A stretch of DNA of 64,000 nt from Vibrio thalassae. GTDB taxonomy: Bacteria; Pseudomonadota; Gammaproteobacteria; Enterobacterales; Vibrionaceae. Below the pieces are notes generated by a model. That model made no database searches. It was not told the origin of the DNA and saw nothing but the letters and a program-made list of their open reading frames with translations. Numbering within the stretch: the first letter of the stretch is position 1; each line of letters opens with the position of its first letter. The translations under genes were made by a program, and so were the position numbers. The stretch is taken from positions 1 through 64,000 of the forward strand of contig NZ_OANU01000010.1 of NCBI RefSeq assembly GCF_900089835.1. The letters are read 5' to 3'. This document shows positions 1-8,846 of the stretch, piece after piece.

Positions 1-150
1 GTAAAACGTAACTTTACTGGGAGAAAATTCTGGGCAAGAGGTTACTGTGTTAGCACAGTAGGACTCGATGAACAGATGATTCGTGAATACATACGTAATC
101 AGGAGTCGGAAGAAAAACGCCAAGAGCAGTTGCGACTCTCGGGCTTATAA
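1..150 (+). CDS. IS200/IS605-family transposase TnpA, C-terminal part
   Basis: Partial gene: it is open from the window edge to TAA at 148-150, giving 49 residues. The segment GRKFWARGYCVSTVG followed by a charged helix (IREYIRNQ) is typical of the C-terminal region of the small Y1 HUH transposases of IS200/IS605 elements. These act on single-stranded DNA at hairpin ends. The catalytic HUH motif and tyrosine would lie upstream, outside the window, so activity cannot be judged. It lies just beyond the 3' end of lfhA, pointing towards it. Confidence 0.8.
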   Translation, partial: VKRNFTGRKFWARGYCVSTVGLDEQMIREYIRNQESEEKRQEQLRLSGL

Positions 151-205
151 AACATAGCCCCTTCTAGGGGCTTTCATCATACTACCGGTTTCACCGGTAG
201 TTTTG
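151..205 (+). mobile_element. right end of the IS200/IS605-type element
   Basis: Two hairpins follow the transposase stop. Positions 156-172 pair AGCCCC with GGGGCT around a 5-base loop and are followed by a short T run, as in a terminator. Positions 181-201 pair ACTACCGGT with ACCGGTAGT (9 bp, 3-base loop) and are followed by TTTT. Subterminal hairpins recognised by TnpA are characteristic of this family. The exact cleavage site and outer boundary cannot be fixed without the left end or an empty-site comparison. Confidence 0.6.
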
Positions 206-371
206 ATTGCTAATTTAGGCAAATCGCTAGCAAACTTTTGTCCAATTCCGAGTTACGATACCAGCAGGCCGAGTGTCAGAAGGCCGACTTTGTAAGATCT
301 AGTCAAGACTAACCAAGGCAAGTTGTTATTCCTCAATAAACGTCTCCGCCCCCAAAAAGAGTTGATTGATG

Positions 372-400
372 CCGAGTTATTAACGTAGCTCGGTTTTTTT
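372..400 (+). terminator. orphan Rho-independent terminator
   Basis: CCGAG (372-376) pairs with CTCGG (389-393), followed directly by seven T (394-400). The polarity is for a + strand transcript, yet no + strand gene is seen between the transposase stop and this point. It may end the IS transcript or an unannotated RNA from 206-371, and it would protect lfhA from antisense transcription. The stretch 206-371 itself shows no gene. Confidence 0.6.
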
Positions 401-404
401 AACG

Positions 405-2492
405 TTACTCAACATCACCAAGTACGTTTAACCCATACTCATTCGGAATCTCATTGTAGCTAAGCACGATAAGCTCTTTAGCAAAAGCCTTGGCCAATTT
501 GGCCACCATGGGTCGTGTGGTTGGTGGAACAACGATAACAGGGGGTAGATTTTGGCTTTGCATGGTTTGGACTATTGTCGGCATGCGGTTTTGAAACTTT
601 TGTAATACAGAGGGTTCAACGGGGATGGCATCTAACGGAATGTTTGGGTCGCCCTGTTGACTAAGAGAAATCGCGCCTTTCAGTTCATTTTCCAATGTAG
701 AACCGATAATAAAGGCGTTAATGGTTTTGTTGTTGGGCGATACCAAATTCACTATGGTTCGTTTTAACGCCACACGAATATTTGATGACAGCAGAATTGG
801 ATCCTTAACCGTATCGATACTTTCGATAATGGTGTTTGCGATGGTTCGTACATTAATGATGGGCACTTGCTGAGCAAGTAACTGGCGAATCACTTGCATT
901 TGCAGGCTAGGCGAAATCACGTTGGCAAGGTTTTCTGCCAGCTCAGGGTGGTGAATAGCGAGTCGGTGATTGATTGCTTTCACATCATCATAATTAAAGA
1001 TATTGTCTAGATGTTCACTGCATACTTTGCTGACGTGTGTCGCAATCACGTCATACACCTCAATAACCTGAAATCCGAGGTTAATAGCTTTAGTTTTGTC
1101 CGCTTGGTTTATCCACAAAGCAGGGAGCTGATAAGCGGGGTCGACACCCACGATGCCATCTAGGTCTGGGTGGTCAATTCGGTTGCCAACCGCCATGGAT
1201 TTATCGGCATAGACTTCACCGCGCTCTATTTCATCGCCATCAATACTAATCGCGTACTCTGAGGGTTTGAGCGCGAGATTATCGGTAATAATCACCTCTG
1301 GAATCACAAAACCAATTTGTTCGCTCAAGGTTTTGCGGCTGCCGCGAATACTCTTGATGAGATTACCTCCTTTCTTATTGCTAGCAAGAGGTACTAACTT
1401 AAACCCTAGAGAGAGCGCTATCACATCGACATTGGGAATGATGCTCCAATCAATCGTGTTTTCATGATTGGTGCGCGGTAGCGCGTCTACATCAGATTCG
1501 ATCTGTTCAGGAGTAGCTTGAAACGTTGACTGACGCCAACCAACAAATGCCAGCAAGACGGTAAAAGTATAGAAAGCCAGATGAGGCATGTTTGGCACGC
1601 TTCCTATAACGAACATTACGCCTGCTGCCATATAAAGGTTGTTTGGCGAGGCGAGTAACTGCCTTTTTACGGTTTGTGCCATGTCATTATCGTTGTCACT
1701 AATTCGCGTTACGATAATGGCAGCGGAAGTTGCAAGTAATAGTGATGGGATCTGAGCAACAAGACCATCACCTATAGTGAGTAAAGCGTATGTTTGAAAG
1801 GCGTTCTCTGCAGAAAGGCCATACTCAAAAATACCGATGAGTACACCGCCAATAAGGTTAATAAATAGGATCAACAATCCCGCGATAGCATCGCCTCGAA
1901 CGAACTTACTTGCCCCATCCATGGCGCCGTAAAACTCCGCTTCTTCACCGACTTCTAAGCGTCGAGCTTTGGCTTCGTTTTGATCGATAGCCCCTGCATT
2001 AAGGTCAGCATCGATGGCCATCTGTTTCCCTGGTAATGCATCAAGAGTAAATCGAGCGGATACTTCTGAGATCCGCTCGCCACCTTTGGTGATCACTACA
2101 AAGTTAATGATCATCAGAATCGCAAACACCACGATACCCACCACATAACTGCCGCCAATCACGACCTCACCAAACGATTGAATAACTTTACCGGCGGCAT
2201 CGCCACCGTTATGACCCTCAAGCAAAACGATACGGGTTGATGCCACATTCAGCGTTAATCGAAGTAATGTCGCCACCAAAAGCAGGGACGGAAAAATAGA
2301 AAAGTCGAGAACTCGAGTGACTGTGCTGCTGACCAATAGTACTACAATAGCTAGCATGATATTAAAGGTAAAAAACGCATCAAGCAGGATCGGTGGTAAC
2401 GGCAGAATAACCATCGCTAAGATCATGAGCAACACGATCGGAATCGTCAGCCTTGACGCTACTGCCTTAAATATGTTTCCCATAACAGCCAT
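405..2492 (-). CDS. lfhA: lateral flagellar export-gate protein LfhA (FlhA family)
   Basis: FlhA-type component of the flagellar type III export gate in the inner membrane. It is 695 residues, the normal family length. The N-terminal half (to about residue 330) is a series of hydrophobic membrane segments. The family signature GERISEVSARFTLDALPGKQ lies near residue 140, and the C-terminal half is the soluble cytoplasmic domain that docks chaperone-substrate complexes. It is divergent from lafA, which identifies it as the lateral rather than the polar paralogue. lfhB, its usual partner, is not next to it here. Two in-frame ATGs (2492 and 2483) are possible starts, with no strong ribosome binding site for either. 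Confidence 0.9.
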   Translation of the reverse strand: MAVMGNIFKAVASRLTIPIVLLMILAMVILPLPPILLDAFFTFNIMLAIVVLLVSSTVTRVLDFSIFPSLLLVATLLRLTLNVASTRIVLLEGHNGGDAAGKVIQSFGEVVIGGSYVVGIVVFAILMIINFVVITKGGERISEVSARFTLDALPGKQMAIDADLNAGAIDQNEAKARRLEVGEEAEFYGAMDGASKFVRGDAIAGLLILFINLIGGVLIGIFEYGLSAENAFQTYALLTIGDGLVAQIPSLLLATSAAIIVTRISDNDNDMAQTVKRQLLASPNNLYMAAGVMFVIGSVPNMPHLAFYTFTVLLAFVGWRQSTFQATPEQIESDVDALPRTNHENTIDWSIIPNVDVIALSLGFKLVPLASNKKGGNLIKSIRGSRKTLSEQIGFVIPEVIITDNLALKPSEYAISIDGDEIERGEVYADKSMAVGNRIDHPDLDGIVGVDPAYQLPALWINQADKTKAINLGFQVIEVYDVIATHVSKVCSEHLDNIFNYDDVKAINHRLAIHHPELAENLANVISPSLQMQVIRQLLAQQVPIINVRTIANTIIESIDTVKDPILLSSNIRVALKRTIVNLVSPNNKTINAFIIGSTLENELKGAISLSQQGDPNIPLDAIPVEPSVLQKFQNRMPTIVQTMQSQNLPPVIVVPPTTRPMVAKLAKAFAKELIVLSYNEIPNEYGLNVLGDVE

Positions 2493-2594
2493 TTTTGTGG
2501 TTATTGTTGATTAAAATACTAGGATATTTTTCATCCACTTCTCACTTTTGAGTCGTGTAATTTTAAGGTTAATGGATTTTTTTTCGAAAAAATA

Positions 2595-2622
2595 TGAAAT
2601 GGAATTTTTGCACTGTCGTTAG
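2595..2622 (+). promoter_or_regulatory. candidate sigma-28 promoter of lafA
   Basis: TGAAAT (2595-2600) and GTCGTTAG (2615-2622) loosely resemble the flagellar sigma-28 elements TAAAGTTT and GCCGATAA. They lie about 40 bases before the lafA start. lafA is expected to be transcribed by the sigma factor encoded by lafS in this operon. The match is imperfect, so this is only a candidate. Confidence 0.33.
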
Positions 2623-2659
2623 CAGTCATTGAACAGCAAACACAGATGGGGAACATCAG

Positions 2660-3550
2660 ATGGCTATATCAGTACACACTAACTACGCAAGCTTGGTCAC
2701 GCAGAACACGTTGCAGTCGACAAACAGTGCGTTAACTAAATCTATGGAAAAACTGTCTACCGGCTTTCGAATTAACTCAGCTGCTGACGATGCGGCGGGC
2801 TTGCAAATTGCTAACCGTTTGGAAGCGCAGTCTCGTGGTATGAATGTAGCAATGCGTAACTCACAAGATGCTATTTCGATGCTGCAAACGGCAGAAGGTG
2901 CTTTCGATGAGATGACGAATATCGCTTATCGTATGAACGACCTAGCGACTCAAGCGGCTAACGGCACGAATACTACAGCAGATTTAGCGGCATTGGATTC
3001 AGAGTATCAACAGTTAGGTGAAGAGCTAGCGAATATTTTAGCAAACACTAACTACGGTGGTAATAATTTGATGAGTGGTACAGGGGCTTTTGATGCCACT
3101 ATCGATTTCCAGATAGGTAGCACTTCAGCAGAAACATTAACATTCGATACAACGGTTGGCGGCGCTTCATCAGCTCTGGCCGACATTCAGACTTTTGTTG
3201 GTACTACTGGAGCACTGGGTATTGGTGATTTGACAACACAAGCTAACGCACTTACTGCTATGGATGCATTGACTGGCGATCCAGCTACGGCAACGGACAA
3301 TGGATTTGTCGGTAACCTAGGTGAAATTCGCTCTACATTTGGTGCCACAATCAATCGACTAGAACATACCATTACCAATCTCGGTAATATGACTGAAAAT
3401 GTGGATGCTTCTAAAGGTCGAATTATGGACACTGATTTCGCTTCAGAATCAGGCAATATGAGCAAACAACAAATGCTAATGCAATCCGGGGCATCAATGC
3501 TTAGTGCATCGAAAATGGTACCTCAACTAGCGATGAGCTTATTAGGATAA
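2660..3550 (+). CDS. lafA: lateral flagellin LafA
   Basis: Structural subunit of the lateral flagellar filament, exported through the flagellar type III system. The protein is 296 residues. The conserved N-terminal D0/D1 coiled-coil region has the typical block [20 protein letters not shown] near residues 31-50. The C-terminal D1/D0 region ends in PQLAMSLLG. Between them is a short, variable, Thr/Ala/Gly-rich surface domain (about 140-210). It starts with ATG after GGGGA. As a single flagellin gene directly ahead of lafB, it fits the one-flagellin lateral system, in contrast to the multi-flagellin polar system of vibrios. Confidence 0.95.
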   Translation: MAISVHTNYASLVTQNTLQSTNSALTKSMEKLSTGFRINSAADDAAGLQIANRLEAQSRGMNVAMRNSQDAISMLQTAEGAFDEMTNIAYRMNDLATQAANGTNTTADLAALDSEYQQLGEELANILANTNYGGNNLMSGTGAFDATIDFQIGSTSAETLTFDTTVGGASSALADIQTFVGTTGALGIGDLTTQANALTAMDALTGDPATATDNGFVGNLGEIRSTFGATINRLEHTITNLGNMTENVDASKGRIMDTDFASESGNMSKQQMLMQSGASMLSASKMVPQLAMSLLG

Positions 3551-3568
3551 TCATAGTAATAGCATGCC

Positions 3569-3593
3569 AAGGAGGGTAGAGCTGTACCTCCTT
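3569..3593 (+). terminator. hairpin between lafA and lafB
   Basis: AAGGAGG (3569-3575) pairs with CCTCCTT (3587-3593). Only a weak T-rich tail follows. It probably stops or protects most of the abundant lafA mRNA while letting some transcription pass into lafB. The 5' arm is identical to a perfect Shine-Dalgarno sequence but is not followed by a start codon. Confidence 0.5.
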
Positions 3594-3616
3594 ATTGGAC
3601 TAAAGAGGGAAGGATC

Positions 3617-4939
3617 ATGAACGTTGATGCGGTGCAGCTCGCCAGTAATTTTGCCAGCTTAGACGTGCAGCCTTTTGAGCTGCGCTACAACCAAAAATTG
3701 TCAACAATTTCGTCCAAGACATCGGCCATCAACAAAGTCAAAACCGCATTACAATCTCTCGAAAACAACATCTACCAGTTTACAAAAACAGGTTCTAGTC
3801 TCACTCAAACCTCGACGTCTACCTCCAGTGAAGACTACGTTTCGTTAACGACCAGTCCAGGTACGGAAGAGGTTAATCTTGATGTCTTCGTTAAGCAGAT
3901 GGCATCTAATCACCAAGTTGTCTTTGATGCTACTTCTACCGACCCGAACGATGTGATGGCTGCGGCTGGAAGCTTTTCGGTGATGCAAGGTGGGGCTACG
4001 ACCAGTATCAACATCATGGATGCTGATAGCGATATAAGTGGTGATGTCACCTACAGTGAGTTTGTGACTTACTTCAACGACCAGTTTGATGGTTCAATTC
4101 AAGCAACGCTGATTAAGTCGCAGGGAGCAATGAAAGTGTTGTTTGGCTCCGACAATGAGGGGGTTGAGGCCAGTTTCACCTTATCCGCGGATGTGGCAAG
4201 CGGTTGGGACACGACGGTAACAGCGGCAAGTGCGGCACCGTTACAAGCAGCTCAAGATGCCATTATTGCTCTCGGTAATGAATTTGGTACGCAGCTGACC
4301 AGTTCTAGCAATACTTTCGAAGACTTAATCGATGGTGTCGATCTCACGGTTCTCAAAGCGAATATCAGTGGCGATGCGGCGACTAATATCAATATAGGTA
4401 ATGACATTTCCGCCACGGTAGCATCGCTGCAAGAGTTTGTAGATAGCTACAACAATGCTGTTAGCGAAATCACCAACTTGACGCAGTCAGGAAGCGAAGA
4501 TGAAGCACGCGGGGTGCTCGCTTCCGACAGCACAATACGCAATATCAAAAACCAATTATCCAATGTTATTAGAGCTGATTATGGCGGAACTCGACTCTTT
4601 GAGCTGGGGCTAGAAATTGATCGCGACGGTAAATTGAGTTTGGACTCGGATGTGTTTGAAAGTGCCGCTGCTAACATCGATTTTGAAACACTATTTACAG
4701 GTACGGGCGGTGTGTTCGAAGCGTTTGAAACTCAGTTAGAGAGCTATATCGACTTCTCCAACGGCTCGCTCAATCGCCGAATTGATACCCTGAACAATGA
4801 AAAAAGTCGTATCAACGACGCCTTGTCTGCTTTGGATACTCGTTATGAGACCTACTATAACCGTTACCTTGCCCAGTTTACTCAATTGAATTCACTCAGC
4901 AGTCAATTGGATTCCGTTTCCGGGCTTTTCACGGTTTAA
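3617..4939 (+). CDS. lafB: lateral flagellar cap protein LafB (FliD/HAP2)
   Basis: Filament cap that promotes flagellin polymerisation at the distal end. At 440 residues it matches FliD in length. The N-terminal segment (LASNFASLDVQPFELRYNQK, residues 8-27) and the C-terminal coiled coil (about 375-435), with repeated polar heptads around SRINDALSALDTRYETYYNR, fit the family. The middle is a Ser/Thr-rich region as in other caps. The start ATG at 3617 is preceded by GGAAGG. First gene of the lafB-lafU run after flagellin. Confidence 0.9.
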   Translation: MNVDAVQLASNFASLDVQPFELRYNQKLSTISSKTSAINKVKTALQSLENNIYQFTKTGSSLTQTSTSTSSEDYVSLTTSPGTEEVNLDVFVKQMASNHQVVFDATSTDPNDVMAAAGSFSVMQGGATTSINIMDADSDISGDVTYSEFVTYFNDQFDGSIQATLIKSQGAMKVLFGSDNEGVEASFTLSADVASGWDTTVTAASAAPLQAAQDAIIALGNEFGTQLTSSSNTFEDLIDGVDLTVLKANISGDAATNINIGNDISATVASLQEFVDSYNNAVSEITNLTQSGSEDEARGVLASDSTIRNIKNQLSNVIRADYGGTRLFELGLEIDRDGKLSLDSDVFESAAANIDFETLFTGTGGVFEAFETQLESYIDFSNGSLNRRIDTLNNEKSRINDALSALDTRYETYYNRYLAQFTQLNSLSSQLDSVSGLFTV

Positions 4940-4950
4940 GGAGAAACCGC

Positions 4951-5355
4951 ATGCTATTAGGAAAACAGCAACAAGCTAATTATGCCAACGTTCAAGTGGC
5001 CGCTAATGCATCAGTATCATCAAGTTTTGAGCTGATATGTATGTTACATGAGCGTCTAATTCAGGAGCTAGAAAGCGTCAAATACGCGATAGAGCATAAG
5101 GATCTTGAGCTTAAATCCAAAGCTTCTCAAAAGTCTATTGATATCTTAGTAGGGCTAGATGCCTCTCTTGATTTATCGACAGGGGAAGTCCTTATTCAGA
5201 ACATACACGCCCTTTATGAGCATGGCATTGCGACGGTTTTTGAAGCATCTAAGGAGATGAATACCGAGCTAATAGACAAGCTTATTGAAGTGATGATGGA
5301 TCTTAAGGAAGGGTGGGAAGGCGCAATGGAGTGGCTTGATGAAGCCCAGTCCTGA
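4951..5355 (+). CDS. lafC: lateral flagellin chaperone LafC (FliS)
   Basis: Small helical cytoplasmic chaperone that binds the flagellin C terminus before export. It is 134 residues. The opening, with its Tyr-Asn-rich stretch (QQQANYANVQVAANASVSS), and the helix around LICMLHERLIQELESVKYAI resemble FliS. It begins 11 bases after the lafB stop with a clear AAGGAGA site. Its 3' end overlaps lafD. Confidence 0.88.
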   Translation: MLLGKQQQANYANVQVAANASVSSSFELICMLHERLIQELESVKYAIEHKDLELKSKASQKSIDILVGLDASLDLSTGEVLIQNIHALYEHGIATVFEASKEMNTELIDKLIEVMMDLKEGWEGAMEWLDEAQS

Positions 5356-5638
5356 GCAATTAGAACGTCTTGTTCTCAAGCTAGAACAGGCGGTTACTAA
5401 CAAACAGTTTTCTGAGATCGAAAAGCTAAACCGTTTGCTCAAACAGGTGCTGCTAGCCATAGAGCAATCACATCCGAGTTATTTGTCTCTGGTTGTGCGG
5501 TTGAAAATTGTTCACAACCAATGCAGAGCATTAGTAGAGCATGAACAAGTTATCCTTAAACAGCAGCTTAATGCTAATTCAAGTCTGCGCGAGCGAGATA
5601 AAGCGTATACCCAGACACAGGTGAGAGCAGGAGAATAG
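5339..5638 (+). CDS. lafD: lateral flagellar protein LafD (FliT position)
   Basis: Short helical, charged protein of about 100 residues in the place where FliT-type cap chaperones are encoded. The sequence is weakly conserved, so the assignment rests mainly on position between FliS and FliK homologues. The ATG at 5339 was chosen rather than the TTG one codon earlier. The gene overlaps lafC by 17 bases in another frame, which suggests translational coupling. No membrane segment or known catalytic motif is visible. Confidence 0.75.
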   Translation: MKPSPEQLERLVLKLEQAVTNKQFSEIEKLNRLLKQVLLAIEQSHPSYLSLVVRLKIVHNQCRALVEHEQVILKQQLNANSSLRERDKAYTQTQVRAGE

Positions 5639-5640
5639 TC

Positions 5641-6825
5641 ATGGAACTGCAAGGAAAAATGGCATCAAATAGTTGGACGACCAATGGCTTGGTTTTCGAC
5701 TTGCTGTCGGTGGGCGACTCTGTGGTGAAGACCAATGTCGCTTCAACGCCTCACTCCTCACTGTCTTCTGAGCTTGGGGAAACTCGAATGACGCCCATTG
5801 CACACTCATTTCAAACCTTGTTCTCAGTGCTGAATCAGGTGCAGCAGTCGTTACCTATTGAACAAGGCGTTGTTTTTGAGAGCGATGTTCGCGAGGTTAA
5901 TGAACACAGTATTTTGAAACCCATGAGTCTGTTGATGCTCGAAGAGCCTGCGCAGACGTCAAGTGTTAGCTTACCTCTGCCTGCAGAGGAGTTACGGTTT
6001 CGACTCAATGAAGTCGCAGGCTCAATCGCAGCCTCTATCCAAGTGCTAACAGCGTCATCGCAGCCCCATCAGCTCTCTTTTGAAGCTGACGAGCACAAAA
6101 ATGATGAAGTGCTAGTGATTTCCAACGATATCTCCTTTTCTCAGCAGGTATTGAGTGGCGTGATATTGGATGTTAAGGACAGGTGGTTACCAAAGGGCGC
6201 ACCTCAGACTCCCCCCTTTTTGCTCAAATTAGAATCTTTGCCAGGCATTGCGCCTAAGGCCAGCTCTATGAACCTTTGGACACCAGCAAGCTTAAAACTC
6301 AGCTCGCAACTCCCTCTTGGGACCATCACCCAACAATCCGCCGAAGCGCTGTATCTAGTAAATGAAACAACAGCAAGTCGAGTGGCACCGACTATTGAAG
6401 TCAGTAAAGCGCTTGACGTAGATAGCCAAAGACAAATTTACCAAGTGCTGCGAGATAAAATTCAGCTTCAATTGGACACCAGCAATCAAGCCGCTCGAAT
6501 TCGTTTTGATCCACCAGAGCTTGGCAAAGTGGATATACATGTAAGAATTGATGGTGAGCGCGTTACGATCCAAGTGAGCGCAACGTCCGCGGCAACAAGG
6601 GAAGCGATTCTTGCGACATCAGAACGCCTAAGAGCAGAACTCGTCGCACAAAATAGTGAGCTTTCAGAGGTCACTATCACTCTAGGGCAATCAAACTCAC
6701 AGTCGTTTCAATCTCAACAACAAAGTGGGCATTCAGAGTCAGATATCAACCCGAAGACCAATGATACGTCTAGTCAAGATAGCAGCGATGTTTTGGAATA
6801 TCGTGCTTACATAGCGAGGGCTTAA
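5641..6825 (+). CDS. lafE: lateral flagellar hook-length control protein LafE (FliK)
   Basis: Secreted molecular ruler that fixes hook length and switches export specificity. It is 394 residues, with a low-complexity, poorly conserved N-terminal two thirds and a conserved C-terminal hook-length domain around residues 265-350. That domain is recognisable by IRFDPPELGKVDIHVRI followed by an Ala/Thr-rich helix (SATSAATREAILATSERLRA). A Gln/Ser-rich tail follows, as is usual. It starts two bases after lafD stops. Confidence 0.85.
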   Translation: MELQGKMASNSWTTNGLVFDLLSVGDSVVKTNVASTPHSSLSSELGETRMTPIAHSFQTLFSVLNQVQQSLPIEQGVVFESDVREVNEHSILKPMSLLMLEEPAQTSSVSLPLPAEELRFRLNEVAGSIAASIQVLTASSQPHQLSFEADEHKNDEVLVISNDISFSQQVLSGVILDVKDRWLPKGAPQTPPFLLKLESLPGIAPKASSMNLWTPASLKLSSQLPLGTITQQSAEALYLVNETTASRVAPTIEVSKALDVDSQRQIYQVLRDKIQLQLDTSNQAARIRFDPPELGKVDIHVRIDGERVTIQVSATSAATREAILATSERLRAELVAQNSELSEVTITLGQSNSQSFQSQQQSGHSESDINPKTNDTSSQDSSDVLEYRAYIARA

Positions 6826-6827
6826 GG

Positions 6828-7262
6828 ATGACTAAAATTATTGTCACATTCGTCGCGACGCTTGCTCTCTCGGTGACAGGTTTTTGGTTGTACCAAAGCA
6901 ATATGTTGAACATGGCGTCATTGAGCGCTTGGCTTTCACCGACAGAGCCTGAACCAGTAAAAATGCAACAGGTTGAGATTCAATTGGAAAATGTCTTAGT
7001 GCCCATTAATTTAGGTAATCGACAAAGCTTGCTTTTGCTTGATGTTTCCATGTTTACCCCACAGAAAAATGGAGCCTATGTGCATGAGCAATTAAGCCGA
7101 ATTAAGAATCGAATCATTAAAAAATTCAGTATCAAAGAAGCCTCTTATTTCTATAACAAACAGTTTATTTACGTGATTCAAGACGACCTTAAAGACGACT
7201 TGGATGAATTACCGAGCTTGCAAGTCGGCGATGTACTTGTCACTAAAGCGGTCTTTCAATAG
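6828..7262 (+). CDS. lafF: lateral flagellar basal-body protein LafF (FliL)
   Basis: FliL-type inner-membrane protein that associates with the stator. It has 144 residues with one N-terminal membrane segment (about 5-24) and a periplasmic domain. That domain carries the usual block around VLVPINLGNRQSLLLLDVSM and ends soon after a beta strand (VGDVLVTKAVFQ). It begins two bases after lafE stops and is followed by lafS nine bases later. The gene order FliK-FliL-sigma28-MotA-MotB is characteristic of lateral clusters. Confidence 0.8.
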   Translation: MTKIIVTFVATLALSVTGFWLYQSNMLNMASLSAWLSPTEPEPVKMQQVEIQLENVLVPINLGNRQSLLLLDVSMFTPQKNGAYVHEQLSRIKNRIIKKFSIKEASYFYNKQFIYVIQDDLKDDLDELPSLQVGDVLVTKAVFQ

Positions 7263-7271
7263 GTTGTCACT

Positions 7272-7979
7272 ATGTTGATGCAGCCTAAATACCAGCATAC
7301 CCAAACTAACGACCAAGCTACGTTGCAGGAGTTAGAAAAGTTGGTGTTGCAACAAAATATCAAGCTGATTAACGGGCTGCTGTATCAATATCGTTACGCG
7401 GTTGATGAAGGAACGTTTGAAGAGTTACGTCAAACAGCCATGATGACGTTGGTTATTGAACTTAGGAAGTTTGACCATGTCGCCAATGATGACTTTCGTC
7501 GTGCTGTGGCGGTACGAATTCGAGGTGAACTCGTCGATGAACTGCGCCGTCGGGATTACATGGAGCGCGATAAGCGCCAATTGGTCAATCGAATCAAACA
7601 CGCTGAACGGCAATTAGTTCAGCAGTTGGGAAGACAGCCCACAACCAACGAAATTTGTCATCATTTAGGCATTGAAAGTCATGATTTTCAACAAGCCATG
7701 ACGCTGGTGGATGTGTTTGATGATATTGAGTTGGATACAGTGATAACAGCGGTTCCGGAAACGGATCGAGAAGTGCTGTTCAATGAAGTGAAACAAGTAT
7801 TAAACACGCTTCCTGAAATGGAAAAGCGCATTCTTTATTTGGTGTACGTGAAAAGCTTAAGTACCAAAGAAACGGCACTGGTTCTCGATATTAACGAAAT
7901 CAAGGTGCATCGATTGAAGCACCGAGGTTTGGACATTCTCAAGAGTAGAATGAAGGAGAGTGATGTATGCAAAAATTGA
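7272..7979 (+). CDS. lafS: lateral flagellar sigma-28 factor LafS (FliA family)
   Basis: Alternative sigma factor for late lateral genes such as lafA. It is 235 residues. The region-2 block is around VAVRIRGELVDELRRRDYME (near residues 77-96). Region 3 follows, with RQLVQQLGRQPTTNEICHHL, and a C-terminal region-4 helix-turn-helix around SLSTKETALVLDINEIKVHR. This domain order matches FliA. The gene overlaps lafT by 13 bases, implying coupled translation with the stator genes. Confidence 0.9.
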   Translation: MLMQPKYQHTQTNDQATLQELEKLVLQQNIKLINGLLYQYRYAVDEGTFEELRQTAMMTLVIELRKFDHVANDDFRRAVAVRIRGELVDELRRRDYMERDKRQLVNRIKHAERQLVQQLGRQPTTNEICHHLGIESHDFQQAMTLVDVFDDIELDTVITAVPETDREVLFNEVKQVLNTLPEMEKRILYLVYVKSLSTKETALVLDINEIKVHRLKHRGLDILKSRMKESDVCKN

Positions 7980-8833
7980 TCGGTATTGTTGTGGTGCTGA
8001 GCGTAATTTTTGGCGGTTTCATTTTCCTTGGCGGTAAATTTGAGTTTATCTTCAAACTGTCAGAAATCATCATTATTTTCGGTGCGGCGTTTGCCAGTTT
8101 ATTAATGTCGACCACCTCAGCGACCTTGAAACTCATGGCTCAACAGATTGGTATTGCCTTTCGCGCCACGCCTTACAATAAAGATTATTACCAACAGCTG
8201 TTATCCCTGATGTTTGAGCTGATTAATACCGCCAGAGTTCAAAATATCAAAGCACTGGATATTCATGTTGAAAACCCTGATTCGAGTAAGATTTTCGCTA
8301 AATACCCTAAGATCACCAATGATGCGCTAACAACTCAATTTATCATTGATTCTTTCCGACAGGTGATCACTGGAAAACAATCTCAGCATTTGTTAGAGGC
8401 TTTTCTTGAAGAGGAAATCGAGCACCTTGAAGATGAATACACTAAGCCCTCAGAGAAATTGCATGCCACAGCGGAAGCCATGCCGGGGCTCGGTATTCTT
8501 GCGGCGGTTATGGGTATCATTCTTACCATGCAAGGTCTTGATGGCGAGATAAGTGAGATCGGTAAGAATATCGCGGGTGCGTTAGTCGGAACCTTTACCG
8601 GCGTATTTGGTTGTTACTGTGTACTCGGGCCGATGTCGAGCAGTATTAAAGACGTATCCGAGAACCAGTTAGCGCCGCTGCTGTGTGTGAAATCAATCCT
8701 GTCAGCGTACGCTCAAGGTCAATCAGCACACATGTGCGCGAATGCAGGGCGTAAAAATATCGAGACTCGCTATAAACCGTCGTTTGTCGAACTAGAAAAA
8801 GCGGTAGAAGTGCTCAGACAACAGCCTTCATAA
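7967..8833 (+). CDS. lafT: lateral flagellar motor protein LafT (MotA)
   Basis: Proton-channel stator subunit of the lateral motor, in the inner membrane. It is 288 residues, MotA length. Hydrophobic segments lie near 1-22 and 28-48, then a charged cytoplasmic region. Two further segments hold AMPGLGILAAVMGIILTMQG (about 168-187) and the later GTFTGVFGCYCVLGP stretch. These contain the conserved prolines of MotA. The ATG at 7967 lies nine bases after AAGGAG and inside the end of lafS. Confidence 0.9.
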   Translation: MQKLIGIVVVLSVIFGGFIFLGGKFEFIFKLSEIIIIFGAAFASLLMSTTSATLKLMAQQIGIAFRATPYNKDYYQQLLSLMFELINTARVQNIKALDIHVENPDSSKIFAKYPKITNDALTTQFIIDSFRQVITGKQSQHLLEAFLEEEIEHLEDEYTKPSEKLHATAEAMPGLGILAAVMGIILTMQGLDGEISEIGKNIAGALVGTFTGVFGCYCVLGPMSSSIKDVSENQLAPLLCVKSILSAYAQGQSAHMCANAGRKNIETRYKPSFVELEKAVEVLRQQPS

Positions 8834-8846
8834 GGCTAAGGAGCAA

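Noticed and set aside
1584..1600. sigma-54-like TGGCAC inside lfhA
   Set aside because: The required GC element ten bases after GG is missing, and it lies within a coding region.
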